64,000 nucleotides of DNA, taken from assembly GCA_017460915.1 (NCBI GenBank), contig JAFUAA010000048.1, positions 62,001 to 126,000 on the forward strand, read 5' to 3'. The notes below the pieces were generated by a model. The model was not told the DNA's origin and ran no database searches. It worked only from the letters and a program-made list of their open reading frames with translations. Every line of letters begins with the position of its first letter. Position 1 is the first letter of the stretch. The position numbers and the translations under genes are program-made. Shown one piece after another: positions 8,727-20,991 of the stretch. The stretch is from Bacteroidales bacterium. GTDB taxonomy: Bacteria > Bacteroidota > Bacteroidia > Bacteroidales > F082.

Positions 8727-9557
8727 TTATAGAATATATGGTGAAACAATGGCCAATATGCCAACAATAGCACAATAGACGGCAAACCAAACCAGCTTAC
8801 CCTTCTTGACGATGTTGATCATCCATTTGCAGGCGAAGCAACCCGTGAAGAAAGCTGCCAAGAAACCAACAATGGCCGCCACAGGCGAAATGCCGCTCAT
8901 GGCCTCGCTGAAGCCGACTTCAAAGATGTCCTTCACGTCGAGCAAAGCCTCGCCGAGGATGGGCGGAATGACCATCAGGAAGGAGAACTGGGCCAGTTTT
9001 TCCTTTTTGTTGCCGAGCAGCAAACCTGTCGCGATGGTGCTTCCCGAGCGCGAAAGGCCCGGCATGACGGCGCAAGCTTGGGCGATGCCGATGGCGAAAG
9101 CGTGCAGGCCGCTAATGTTTTCCTTTTGGCGCGGCTTGGCGAAGTAGGAGAAGGCCAGCAATGCCGCCGTCACGAGGAGCATGATGCCCACGATGCGCAA
9201 GCCCGAGCCGAAGATTTCTTCCACCTTGTCCTTGAGCAGGAAGCCCACGATGGCCACGGGAATCATCGAGATGAGGATGTTGATGGCGTATTTGGTGCCG
9301 TCGTTCAAGCCAGTGTAGCTTTTCCACGATTGTTTGGCGAACAGGTCCCTGAAAATCCACACGATTTCTTTCCACAGGACGACCAACGTGCTAAGCACGG
9401 TGGCCACATGGAGCAGGACGGTGAAAGTGAGGTTGGACGATCCGTCATCGAGGCCGAAAAGCGCCTGACCGATAGCCAGATGTCCGCTGCTGCTGACGGG
9501 TAAATACTCGGTTAAACCTTGGATGATTCCAAGGATTAATGCTTGTAGCCAGTTCAT
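8727..9557 (-). CDS. uppP: Undecaprenyl-diphosphatase UppP (BacA family)
   Basis: This multi-pass inner-membrane enzyme dephosphorylates undecaprenyl diphosphate to recycle the lipid carrier for peptidoglycan and surface glycans. The 276-residue protein shows both family motifs: [13 protein letters not shown] near the N-terminus (residues about 15-27) and [17 protein letters not shown] (about 165-181), plus about eight hydrophobic segments. The ATG at 9557 ([11 protein letters not shown]) is preferred over an upstream TTG. The stop codon of the DUF3098 gene lies directly before it, so the two are probably co-transcribed and coupled. Confidence 0.96.
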   Translation of the reverse strand: MNWLQALILGIIQGLTEYLPVSSSGHLAIGQALFGLDDGSSNLTFTVLLHVATVLSTLVVLWKEIVWIFRDLFAKQSWKSYTGLNDGTKYAINILISMIPVAIVGFLLKDKVEEIFGSGLRIVGIMLLVTAALLAFSYFAKPRQKENISGLHAFAIGIAQACAVMPGLSRSGSTIATGLLLGNKKEKLAQFSFLMVIPPILGEALLDVKDIFEVGFSEAMSGISPVAAIVGFLAAFFTGCFACKWMINIVKKGKLVWFAVYCAIVGILAIVSPYIL

Positions 9558-9559
9558 AA

Positions 9560-9832
9560 TCAATTATTTTTCTTCCAGAATATCGCTACAATCTCGACTA
9601 CAAATCCAGCCAGAACCAGAATGGGAGCCAAGGTGATTCTTTGGAAATCAAACATTTTTTCGTTGAATACATCGGGGTCAGACGAGCCGCCGCCGAGCAT
9701 GAAGAGGAAGCCCAAAACGATGAGTGCGATGCCGATGAGTACGATGACATAGTTCTGTTTTCCGAATGGCATAGCCTTCTGGTTTTCAGAAGGTTCATTT
9801 GCTTGTGTTGTTATTGTTTCTTTTTTTGCCAT
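9560..9832 (-). CDS. DUF3098 small membrane protein
   Basis: A 90-residue protein with a polar N-terminus, the conserved [20 protein letters not shown] (first membrane span), [14 protein letters not shown], and [20 protein letters not shown] (second span). This is the DUF3098 pattern, found almost only in Bacteroidetes between ftsX and uppP, as here. Function is unknown; the position suggests a role in division or envelope assembly, which is inference. Confidence 0.9.
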   Translation of the reverse strand: MAKKETITTQANEPSENQKAMPFGKQNYVIVLIGIALIVLGFLFMLGGGSSDPDVFNEKMFDFQRITLAPILVLAGFVVEIVAIFWKKNN

Positions 9833-9843
9833 GATGTGAATGA

Positions 9844-10722
9844 TTATGCGTACAGTCGGTCGACATCGGCGCGAAGGTATTTCCGCAAGGCGAAGCGCGT
9901 GGAGAGCCCGCCAAGAAGGATGCCAAGGACGATGATGCCGACAAATATGCCAATGATGATTTTATAGTCTTGGATGAGAGCCAGTTCGGGCAAGTGCTGC
10001 ATGAGGCCGTAGAGCAGCAAAGCCAAAAAAGCATCGGCCAGCAAAGCTCCGAAAAAGCCTTGTGAGATGCCGCTACGGATGAAAGGCCGGCGCACATAGG
10101 AGGCCGAGGCACCCACCAGCAACATGCTGCGCACGAGGAAACGCTTGGCGTAGATGGAAAGTCGCAAAGTGTAGCGAATCAGCGCGATGGCGATGAAAAG
10201 CAGCACCACGCTGGCACCCACCAGCCACAGCCCGATGCGGTTGACGTTTTGGTCCACGAGGTCGACGAGCGACTTTTGGTAATAGATTTCCTTCACCTCG
10301 GGGTTTTTGAGTAGCTTTGCTTCGATGACGCTGATACTGTCGTTGTTGGCGTAATCAGCGTTGAAGCGCACATCGATGGAGGGTAGCAATGGGTTTTCCT
10401 CGTTGCCGAGCCACTTCAGGAAGTCCTCGCCAAGGTCGTCGCTCAGGCGGCGGAAGGCCTCTTCCTTGGTGATGTATTCCGTCGACTTCACGGCAGGCAT
10501 GGCGTCAAGTTCCTTTTGCAGTTGCAAAATCTTGGATTCCTTCACGTTGCTGTTCATCACCACCTCAAAGCCGATGTTTTCCTTCAGGTGGTTGGAGAGT
10601 TTCTGCGTATGCATCATGAGCAGGGCAAACACGCCTAAGAGGAAGAGTACCAACGCGATACTCATCATCGACATGAAATACGACCCTGCCACGCGGCGTT
10701 TGCTTGAACTCTTTTCCGACAT
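9844..10722 (-). CDS. ftsX: Cell-division permease-like protein FtsX
   Basis: FtsX is the membrane partner of the ATPase FtsE and controls peptidoglycan hydrolases at the septum. The 292-residue protein has an N-terminal membrane span (about residues 13-36), a periplasmic domain (VKSTEYITKEEAFRRLSDDL), then three spans with the FtsX core (YAKRFLVRSMLLVGASASYVRRPF region). The ATG at 10722 (MSEKSSSKRR) is chosen over an upstream in-frame start because promoter TATCTTTG (10741-10748) would otherwise lie inside the gene. No ftsE is nearby. First gene of the ftsX-DUF3098-uppP-truB unit. Confidence 0.93.
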   Translation of the reverse strand: MSEKSSSKRRVAGSYFMSMMSIALVLFLLGVFALLMMHTQKLSNHLKENIGFEVVMNSNVKESKILQLQKELDAMPAVKSTEYITKEEAFRRLSDDLGEDFLKWLGNEENPLLPSIDVRFNADYANNDSISVIEAKLLKNPEVKEIYYQKSLVDLVDQNVNRIGLWLVGASVVLLFIAIALIRYTLRLSIYAKRFLVRSMLLVGASASYVRRPFIRSGISQGFFGALLADAFLALLLYGLMQHLPELALIQDYKIIIGIFVGIIVLGILLGGLSTRFALRKYLRADVDRLYA

Positions 10723-10740
10723 ACTCAAGATTTGAAACGG

Positions 10741-10748
10741 CAAAGATA
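10741..10748 (-). promoter_or_regulatory. ftsX operon promoter -7 element
   Basis: TATCTTTG on the minus strand, with TTTG (10774-10771) about 22 nt upstream. Located 19 nt before the ftsX ATG. Confidence 0.6.
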
Positions 10749-10797
10749 GGGGAAATATTTCAGAATGCGGCAAATGACAGGAAAATAATCGTTCTTT

Positions 10798-12301
10798 TTA
10801 TTCCTTCACCCATTTCCCCGTTTCCGCGAGTGTCGTTGAGCCAACTAAGGTCCCTGAGCCTGTCGAAGGGCCGCCATCAGAAGTATAAACCTTCCAGACA
10901 TAAACGCCCTTAGCCCATTCTGCGGCATCAATCGCTGTCACATTTTCCGTGAGGGCTTGGCTGTGGATGAGCCTGCCGTTCATGTCGTACACCTCCACAC
11001 GCGCGTCTTTCAAAGCCGTGCGGATATTCAGCACATCCTTTCCTGGGTTAGGATAGGCCGTGGCCACGGCGAAACCGTGGGTATGGGCTTCGTCGATGTC
11101 CATAAAATCTGCTTTGTAAATGCAGTTTTCTTTTTGACCTTCTTCGGTATTATAACCAGTTGTAGAAATAAGACATCCACCATTTGGGCTGGCGATTAAA
11201 TAGGTTGGACATTGTTTCCTCTTGGGGTGTATGAAGTATAATTCACTTTGTATGTTAAGATTGCCATCTGTGTAGGCGATATATAAATCTCCCCACGGTG
11301 GCGTAGGTCGGATGGTGCCGACTAAGTATACTTCATTCTCAGAACTAAAATCGATTGTATGTTTTTTCCCTGCCTCTGCAGATATTGTGGTATGGAATCC
11401 CCAAACATATTTGATTTGGTTCATTTCCTCATCGTATAAGCTCATCACAATTGATGTCCAGTAATCTCCTGCAGGGACGTTGGCAAAGGCTCCTATAGAA
11501 TGAATTCTCCCATTATAAGGATTAACTCGAAAATCAGCCATAAAACTACACAAGATTGGATAGGATAATTCATCAACGTTTTGGATGGTGTCGACAATGT
11601 TAAGATTTGAGTCGAAAACAAAACAGTCATTATAAACTACTCTTCCTTTGCTGAAAGGGCGGTTGCGTATTGTGATAATTCTACAACCTAATGAATCGAT
11701 GGCAGGAATCAATCTGTGGCCCGTAAGTCTGTCATTTACTTCAATCACACGTTCGGCAGTTACATTGCCTTTAGCATCAAATCGAGCAATATGAACACTA
11801 TCATTCTGGGTAACATAGGATAATATAACTCCTCCATCTTTGTTGACAATTACGTTTGTGCATTCGTTACTTAGGTACAGATCATTAGGATCCATAGCAT
11901 CTGTTGCATGCCATTGGTAATCCATAAAACTAAGCCCAAGATTGTCGTCAATCGATATTTTATGGAAGGTAAGAGTGTCGGAATTGTATGGCTTTGAAGT
12001 ATAATACAAGCCATTGTTTCCTCTGAAGCGGATTAAGTCGCCACCATAGATCATGGTTGCTGTTAGGTATTCCTCTGGCCAAATAATTACGGAATCCAGC
12101 ACGTCTCCTTCATCATTCCATTTTTCAAAACTAAGGAGGAATGGATGGAAACTAGAGGAAAATGTGATAAATTCGTCCTCATTAATATAAGTCATTGCAT
12201 TGACTTTTTTTTCTTTTGTGGTAACAAAAATCTCGCGAATGTCGCTGATTTCTTGCGCTACAAATCAGCATAAGTATGTAGAGTAACAGTTTTGACTTCA
12301 T
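10798..12301 (-). pseudogene. Secreted T9SS-sorted protein, frameshift in the signal peptide
   Basis: The long frame (10798-12195, 465 residues) has no signal peptide of its own. It contains beta-propeller-like repeats with many Asp/Asn turns and ends in a T9SS sorting domain (FAVATAYPNPGKDVLNIRT, then VYDMNGRLIHSQ and GVYVWKVYTSD). Upstream, the ATG at 12301 starts a signal peptide (MKSKLLLYILMLI) in another frame; removing one base from the AAA at 12262-12264 joins it as L-I-V-A-Q-E-I-S-D-I to the long frame. So one single-base insertion disables export. A REP-like element is embedded at 10849-10873, encoding GGPSTGSGT inside the sorting domain. Function unknown. Confidence 0.7.
10849..10873. 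repeat. REP-like element inside the T9SS sorting domain
   Basis: The plus strand reads GGTCCCTGAGCCTGTCGAAG followed by GGCCG. It matches 47232-47256 with one difference and encodes GGPSTGSGT in the minus-strand protein. Confidence 0.8.
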
Positions 12302-12377
12302 AGTAAACAAGCTTTAATGAGAAGTAGATGTGCCAAAAATGGATAGCATTTTTTGTGAGAAAAAGAAATCAGTATGT

Positions 12378-13079
12378 TTAAATGGTGTCGTAATGCCCAA
12401 TGGCGAGGGTGAGTTGTTGGGCTGCATCGCTCGTCAAGACCGAGCCGTCGCACTTGCCTCTGTTCCCGCCCCAAATCCAGTCGTCGCCTTCCACAAAGGG
12501 ACCTCTGTACCAGAGATAGGGAGGAGTGGTGGAACTCCAACTGTTGTCATTGCCGCTGTTGCGCCCCGTGGTCATGGTGATGACCACATCGTCGCCACCG
12601 TCTTTAGAGGTGCCGTTTTCGATGTCCATCATCACGAACTGAAGGGTCTTGCCTTCCATGTCGATGGCCTTGTAGGCTTCGCGCACGGCATCAACGATGT
12701 CGCCATAGGCGACCAAGGCATCATTGTAGTCAATGAAGCCGTCGATGTTGGCTTTGGGCATAGCCACACGCACGGTGTCGATGCGGAGATTGCCAAGAAT
12801 CTCATGCGAGAAGCCGTGGCAGTAGTTGAGCGTGGTTTCCCAGTTCCATAGAGCGTCTTCTGGGCATAGAGGTTCTCCATCTACCTTTGCCCCATGTTTC
12901 ATGTCGGCATAGGAATCAAGGAAGTCAAGGACTCTCTGTTCGGCGGGCGACATGCTTTGTTCTGTTTGGGCAGCACCTTTATTAATAAGGTAGCCCTCTT
13001 CATTCTTTTTGCAGGAAGTGTTTGTCATCAGTCCTGCTGTGACGGCGATGAAAGCCGCGGTTTTGAAAAACTTGTTCAT
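12378..13079 (-). CDS. Putative lipoprotein, function unknown
   Basis: A 233-residue protein with signal MNKFFKTAAFIAVTAGLMTN and lipobox TNTSC (Cys at 23). The mature part has a region around MSPAEQRVLDFLDSYADM, then WNWETTLNYCHGF, and a glycine/tryptophan-rich C-terminal half (SSTTPPYLWYRGPFVEGDDW). Family not recognised, although the layout resembles small cell-surface lipoproteins found near T9SS proteins. A -7 element, TACTTTTGC on the minus strand (13136-13144), lies about 57 nt upstream of the start. Confidence 0.65.
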   Translation of the reverse strand: MNKFFKTAAFIAVTAGLMTNTSCKKNEEGYLINKGAAQTEQSMSPAEQRVLDFLDSYADMKHGAKVDGEPLCPEDALWNWETTLNYCHGFSHEILGNLRIDTVRVAMPKANIDGFIDYNDALVAYGDIVDAVREAYKAIDMEGKTLQFVMMDIENGTSKDGGDDVVITMTTGRNSGNDNSWSSTTPPYLWYRGPFVEGDDWIWGGNRGKCDGSVLTSDAAQQLTLAIGHYDTI

Positions 13080-13273
13080 AAAAACAAAATTATTAGGTTT
13101 GAAAATTGATACTCATGCACTATTTGCACGACGCTGCAAAAGTATATCAAAATACCATGAAAAAATCAACAAGCCATGGGTAATACAGCTTTTTTCTTGA
13201 TGTTAATGCTGGAAATCAATAAACTAAGTCGGAATTTGTACAGGTTTTTCTTGCCCGTTTTTGGCGAAATGTA

Positions 13274-14958
13274 TCATTCCAGATGGGTTTTGACAAGGTC
13301 TTTCAGGTCGCCTACACCCGTCTTTTTTCGGATGTTGGTGCGATAGTGGTTGATAGTGTTCTCCGAGAGTTCCATCAACAGGGCGACCTCTTTGGCGCGG
13401 AAGCCAAAGAAACCGAGCACACAAAGCTCTATTTCCTGCTCGCTCAGGGTGGGATAGGCTTCCCTGATGTTGTGGCAGGCTTGGGGATAGGTGGCATTGA
13501 AGTCGACGAGGATGCGTCGGTAGGCTTCGCCTTTCCCGTCGGTGTATATTTTGCGCACTCTCCTGAGCAGGTTTTCTCTCGTTTCATGGGCGATGCGCTC
13601 GTTGTCCGAGTGCAGCCTCAGGCTTTCTTCTTGCAATCTCATGCTTTCCTCGCGCATGTGCAACATCTCGATTTCCTTGTTTTTGCGATAGCGGAAAACC
13701 ATCCACAACAAGGACACCACCACAAGCAGCAATAGGACAATCCATAGGTGGAGCCGATAGCGACGAAGTTGCTGCTCTGATTCCAACCGATTGATCTCCA
13801 TTTGTTTCTCGTATTCCGCCTTGACCTCGCTGACGGCTTGCCTTTCGTCTAACGCAGGAGGTTCTCGGTTGATGATGAGTTCGGCAAAATGGGCGGCTTT
13901 TGCTTCGTTTCCAAGGGCTTTATGGGTGTTGAAGAGCCGTTTATGCAGAAGATGTTGGTCGCCATCATCCTTGATGCTCAAGGCCTTATCGCCATAATGG
14001 ATGCAGGAATCGTATTGCTGAAGTTCGAAATGGCATGAGGAAAGGTTGTCGAAAATTGCATATCGGTAGCCGGTTGCTACTCGGCTTTCTCTCTTCTCAA
14101 GCATCAGAAGACCTTTGCGGCCTTCCGCAATAGCGTTTCGAAGAAATTGCTGACTTCCTTGTAGACCGACGTTAGAGGTGTCCTCGGCGCGAAAGAGGTT
14201 GCAGAGCATGACGCAGTTATGATAATAGGCTTGCTCTTCGATGTTGCCTGATATCGCGGCGGCCGGCCTCGTTCGAAATAGAAGAGGCTGCTGTCTTATT
14301 CTCAGAGACCCAAATAGTTGTTGCCCAGCATGTAGGCTGATTGAATCCGGAGGCTGTGTCTTTGCTTTTCGGCGTAATAGGCTTCGGCGGGCTTGAGTTG
14401 GTCGATTCCTTCCCGAAAATAATGGTTGGCGGAATATGTTGTGCCAAGCCTGAAGCGTATGGCATTCTCGAGACGAAGGATTTCGTTCTGCTCGTCGGTG
14501 GGCGTGGTCGAAACTCGGATCAGCCGTTCGTCAATATGCTTGCATTGCAGTATGCTTTGCAGCGCCTTTTGACGATAGTCCATCGCCACCTGAGGTTCTT
14601 GTTGCGTTACATTGGCTTGCCAAGCCATGATGTCGTAGGTGCGGGCTTCGTGGTATTTGTCGTCACTTCCAATGAAATAATCCTGGGCCAATTGCAAGAG
14701 CGAATCGGTTGGGCGATGGTCTTTATGCGTCAATTGAAACAGTTCGGCTTTCAGCAGCCAATAGTGGGCCTTTTCTTTTTCTGAAAGGCAAGTAATGTCC
14801 AGTGTGTCGATAATTTGTAAAGCGCTGTCGGGCGCGTGTTGGAAAAAGCACTCCACGCGATAGAGCATGTCCTCCTCGGGTGGAGGCGGAGTTTGCTGCT
14901 TAGTGCAGGCCACCAAGAGTGCGAAAACAAGGAACGCTATGCTTCGAAGGGATTTCAT
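13274..14958 (-). pseudogene. TPR lipoprotein/membrane HTH regulator, interrupted by clustered frameshifts
   Basis: The first part (14302-14958) starts with a lipoprotein-like signal ([13 protein letters not shown]) and TPR repeats. The second (13274-14209) has further TPR units, a TM segment (LHLWIVLLLLVVVSLLWMVF), coiled coils and a C-terminal LuxR-like HTH (LSEQEIELCVLGFFGFRAKE, then NTINHYRTNIRKKTGV). The order is that of Bacteroidetes TPR-TM-HTH regulators of about 550 residues, so this was one gene. Between 14210 and 14310 the plausible coding continues through three frames in turn (LGNNYLGL; SENKTAAS; AAAISGNIEEQAYYHN), implying at least two indels. Related to the gene at 376-1104. Confidence 0.75.
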
Positions 14959-14961
14959 GCG

Positions 14962-15009
14962 GCAAAGGTAAGTTTTTTGGCAAAATATGCCGAAGATTTT
15001 CTATTTTTG
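14962..15009. promoter_or_regulatory. Divergent promoters for the TPR/HTH gene and the carboxyltransferase
   Basis: Minus-strand TACCTTTGC (14962-14970) lies just before the TPR/HTH start. Plus-strand TATTTTTG (15002-15009) with TTTGG (14976-14980) 21 nt upstream serves the carboxyltransferase gene. Confidence 0.6.
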
Positions 15010-15035
15010 TGCTTTCATTCCAAAATGAAATCACC

Positions 15036-16643
15036 ATGCAAGTACTGAAATCCAACATACGCACCGACTCTGACGAGTTTCGCCAGAACGAGAAGAATTT
15101 CCTTTCGCTGATGGCGCAATACCGCGAGGCGATGGCAGCCTCGATGCAAGGCGGCGGCGAAGCGGCCGTGGCCAAGCACAAGAAGCGCAACAAACTGCTC
15201 GCCCGCGAGCGCATCGACCTGCTCATCGACCCGAATACGCCGTTTTTGGAGCTTTCGCCGATGGCGGCCTACGGCACCTATAATAATGATTTCCCTTCAG
15301 CGGGCATCATCACTGGTATCGGCGTGATTCAAGGCAGAGAAGCAGTCATTGTGGCCAACGACGCCACCGTGAAAGGCGGCACCTACATGCAATACACGGT
15401 GAAGAAACACCTTCGTGCTCAGGAGATTGCGATGGAGAACCATTTGCCGTGCGTCTATATGGTCGACAGCGGCGGCGCCTTCCTGCCCGAGCAGGACACC
15501 GTCTTCCCCGACCGCGACCACTTTGGGCGGTTCTTCTACAACCAGGCGCGCATGTCGGCGATGGGCATCCCGCAAATCGCCATCGTGATGGGTATGTGCA
15601 CCGCTGGCGGTGCCTACGTGCCGGCCATGAGCGACGAGACCATCATCGTGCGCAACCAAGGCACGATTTACCTCGGCGGACCGCCTTTGGTGAAGGCCGC
15701 CACGGGCGAAGTCGTCACGGCGGAGGAACTGGGCGGCGGTGAGATGCACACCTCGGTTTCGGGCGTGGCCGACCATTTGGCCGAGAACGACCAACACGCC
15801 TTGCAAATCTGCCGCAACATCTTCAAGATGTTGGAAAAATCGCACCGTCAGAAACTCGATATGCTTCCCGTGGAGGCACCACTATACGACCCTAGAGAGT
15901 TGTACGGCCTCGCGCCCATCGATTTCCACAAACTGACCGACCCTCGGGAAATCATCGCCCGCATCGTGGACGGCAGTCGTTTCCAGGAGTTCAAGTCGCG
16001 CTATGCCACCACCCTCGTCTGCGGCTTCGCCCACCTGATGGGCTTCCCCGTGGGCATTTTGGCCAATTACGGCGTATTGTTCTCAGAATCAGCATTGAAG
16101 GCAACGCATTTCATCGAGCTTTGCTGCCAGCGCAACATCCCGTTGGTGTTCTTGCAGAACATCACGGGCTTCATGGTGGGCAAGCAGTACGAGCAAGGCG
16201 GCATTGCCAAGGACGGTGCCAAGATGGTGCACGCGGTCTCCAACGCCAATGTGCCCAAGTTCACGGTCATCTTCGGCGGCTCGTTTGGCGCGGGCAACTA
16301 TGGCATGGCGGGACGCGCCTACAGTCCGAGGCTGTTGTTCATGTGGCCCAACGCCAAAATCTCCGTCATGGGCGGCGAGCAGGCGGCCAGCGTTTTGGCG
16401 ACCGTCAAGGAAGACCAATACAAATATAAAGGCTTGGAGGTGCCGAAAGATGAAATCGCGCAGTTGAAGAAAGAGATTTTGGCCAAGTACGACTACGAAG
16501 GCTCGGCTTTTTACAGCACCGCCCGCCTTTGGGACGACGGCATCATCGACCCCGTCGACACGCGCAAAATCCTCGCCTTGGGCATCGCCGCCTCGTTGAA
16601 CCAACCCTTCCCGCCGCAACAGTTTGGGGTGTTTAGGATGTGA
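15036..16643 (+). CDS. Acyl-CoA carboxylase carboxyltransferase (beta) subunit
   Basis: A 535-residue carboxyltransferase of the methylcrotonyl-/propionyl-CoA carboxylase type, which moves CO2 from carboxybiotin to an acyl-CoA. Signatures: [40 protein letters not shown], the oxyanion-type [37 protein letters not shown] (nucleotide-recognising region) and [17 protein letters not shown]. The pattern is closest to methylcrotonyl-CoA carboxylase beta, but substrate cannot be fixed from sequence alone. No biotin carboxylase or biotin carrier gene is adjacent. The ATG at 15036 is chosen because the long upstream extension overlaps the divergent gene's signal peptide. Confidence 0.92.
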   Translation: MQVLKSNIRTDSDEFRQNEKNFLSLMAQYREAMAASMQGGGEAAVAKHKKRNKLLARERIDLLIDPNTPFLELSPMAAYGTYNNDFPSAGIITGIGVIQGREAVIVANDATVKGGTYMQYTVKKHLRAQEIAMENHLPCVYMVDSGGAFLPEQDTVFPDRDHFGRFFYNQARMSAMGIPQIAIVMGMCTAGGAYVPAMSDETIIVRNQGTIYLGGPPLVKAATGEVVTAEELGGGEMHTSVSGVADHLAENDQHALQICRNIFKMLEKSHRQKLDMLPVEAPLYDPRELYGLAPIDFHKLTDPREIIARIVDGSRFQEFKSRYATTLVCGFAHLMGFPVGILANYGVLFSESALKATHFIELCCQRNIPLVFLQNITGFMVGKQYEQGGIAKDGAKMVHAVSNANVPKFTVIFGGSFGAGNYGMAGRAYSPRLLFMWPNAKISVMGGEQAASVLATVKEDQYKYKGLEVPKDEIAQLKKEILAKYDYEGSAFYSTARLWDDGIIDPVDTRKILALGIAASLNQPFPPQQFGVFRM

Positions 16644-16670
16644 GGATTGTTGGAGTAAATTTGCAGCACT

Positions 16671-18653
16671 ATGAGAACGGCACAAGAACTATTTGAGGAA
16701 TTGAATTCCAATGACGAGAATGTACGAATCGAGGCGAAAAAAGCTTCCGAAGTTGGGAGAAGCATTATGGAAACCATTTGTGCTTTTTCCAATGAGCCTG
16801 ATTTAGGCGGTGGACATTTTGTTGGGGGCTGTCAGGAAAGGGTTTGACAAAAACGGTTTGCCGCATTACGAACCGGAAAACATTGCAAATCCCGGAGAGA
16901 TTCAAACGGACATCGCCAACCAATGTGCCTCGGTTTTCAATGTGCGCATCCGTCCTCAAATTGAAGCCGAAGTGATAGATGGAAAAACGGTAATCGTTTT
17001 AAAAATAGACGAGGCTCCAGATGCACTGAAACCTATATACTTCAAAAAGCGAGGACTGCCCCAAGGCGCATATCGCAGAATTGGCCCATCCGACCAAAAA
17101 TGTACGGAAGACGATATGCCGGTTTTCTATTCTTCAGCCGAAAGTTTTGATTGTACGCTCGTAAAAGGTTCAAGTTTGGAAGACATTGATGAAAATGCGG
17201 TGTCGTATTATAGAAGACTTCGTGCAAAAGTGAATCCGAATGCCGAAGAATTGACATACGACGATACTAATCTGCTCATGGCGTTAAGAGCTTGTGAAAA
17301 AGACAGGTCTGGCGCTTATGTGCTTACTTACACTGGACTTATCGTTTTCGGCAAATCCATGGCATTGCGCCGATTGATGCCAGCTTTGAGGGTTGATTAC
17401 ATTCGTGTTTCAGGTAACAGGTGGGTCGAAAATCCAGATAAAAGATTTGAATCAACGATTGATATGCGTGGTCTCTTTATCCTTTTGGTGAATCGAACAT
17501 TGAATGCAATAACAGACGATTTGCCCAAAGGCTTTGAACTGAAAGACGGTAATTTGCAGGCTTCAACTCCTATCAATATACCCAATGAGACATTGCGTGA
17601 AGCTATCGTTAATGCGTTTATTCACCGTTCGTTCCGAGTCAACCAACCGATTCAAATTATCAGATACTCTAATCGTTTGGAAATCATAAATCCAGGATAT
17701 TCGCTGAAATCACCTGGGCGACTTGGCGAGCCTGGGTCTGAGTTGAGGAACCAGTATATCAGTTCCATATTCCACGAAACCAACTTGGCCGAGACCAAAG
17801 GCTCTGGCATCAAAGCGATGCGTGAACAGATGAAAAAGGCGAAGTTGATGCCTCCAACGTTTGAGTCAAGCAGGGAAAACAACCAGTTCACAACTCGTTT
17901 GCTGTTCCATCATTTGTTGGGTAAAGAAGACCTTGAATGGCTTTCGTCATTTGCCCAATACGACCTTAACAACGAGCAAAGACTATCATTAATCTTTGTC
18001 CGCGAACTTGAAGCAATTGACAATATTACATATCGTCAACTGAACAGCGACATTACATCCCGAAAAGCCACATTTGACATGCATAGGATGTGCGAAATGG
18101 AGCTGTTTGGACTAAAAGGACAGAAGCGAAATGCTTATTATGTTGCTGGAACCAATCTAATGTCTCATATTAATAAGGATGACGGAGAAAATAGTATAGG
18201 TAATTCTCTTAATAGTAGAGCTGACGGAGAAAATGGTAGAGCTAATGTCCTTAATAGTAGAGCCGACGGTCTTAATAGTAGAGTTGGCAGAGAAATGTGT
18301 AGAGCCGATGGAGAAATGTGTAGAGCCGATGGAGAAATGTGTAGAGCTAACGGAGAAATGTGTAGAGCTAACGAAGAAAAGTGTAGAGCTGAAATTCTGC
18401 CACCCGCTATACAGGAAAGAATCAATAAGATTGGGAAAAGAGCCGCTTCTTCTGAAATTAGAAGTTTGATTATAGATTTATGCGCATTTGCTCCTTTTAG
18501 TTTATCTCAATTAGCCCAATTATTAAAAGAGATACACGAGCATTGCGATACCATTACATAAATCAACTCCTCAAGCAAGGCAAACTCTTCTACACCATCC
18601 CAGAGATGCTGAACCATCCCAACCAGAAATACACCACAAAGAAAAAACAATAA
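16671..18653 (+). pseudogene. AlbA-type ATP-binding regulator with minisatellite, two frameshifts
   Basis: Starts at ATG 16671 (MRTAQELFEEL), reads the first part of an AlbA_2 domain to LGGG, then must shift frame near 16815 to continue as DILLGAVRKGFDKNG. The long frame (16810-18561) holds the remainder of the AlbA_2 domain (IYFKKRGLPQGAYRRIG), an HATPase_c_4-like part (LREAIVNAFIHRSFRVNQPI, then YSNRLEIINPG) and, near the C-terminus, a seven-residue repeat array. A second shift near 18545 is needed to recover the terminal winged-helix end (YINQLLKQGKLFYTIPEM), stop at 18651-18653. GH97 starts 3 bp later. Paralogous in architecture to the intact gene at 2797-4305. Confidence 0.75.
18180..18390 (+). 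repeat. 21-bp minisatellite encoding a heptapeptide array
   Basis: About nine to ten tandem units of 21 bp, of two mixed types: one reading N-S-R-A-D-G-E and one reading M-C-R-A-D-G-E. The last five are the most alike (spacing exactly 21 bp from 18295 to 18380). It lies in a linker between the ATPase-like part and the winged helix of the AlbA-type gene. Confidence 0.85.
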
Positions 18654-18656
18654 TAA

Positions 18657-20948
<2,292 letters not shown>

Positions 20949-20953
20949 TATAT

Positions 20954-20981
20954 GTAGAGACGTAGCGCGCTACGTCTCTAC
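20954..20981. repeat. 28-bp perfect palindrome between convergent GH97 and rlmN
   Basis: GTAGAGACGTAGCG mirrored by CGCTACGTCTCTAC. It lies 5 bp after the GH97 stop and 10 bp from the rlmN stop, so it can act as a shared bidirectional terminator. Confidence 0.85.
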
Positions 20982-20991
20982 AAAGATCGAT

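Noticed and set aside
15036..16643. Assignment of the carboxyltransferase as acetyl-CoA carboxylase AccD
   Set aside because: It lacks the AccD zinc ribbon and is a full-length MCC/PCC-type beta subunit.
18180..18390. 21-bp array as CRISPR or phase-variation device
   Set aside because: Units are contiguous, in frame and multiples of three, so unit gain or loss would not shift the frame, and there are no spacers.
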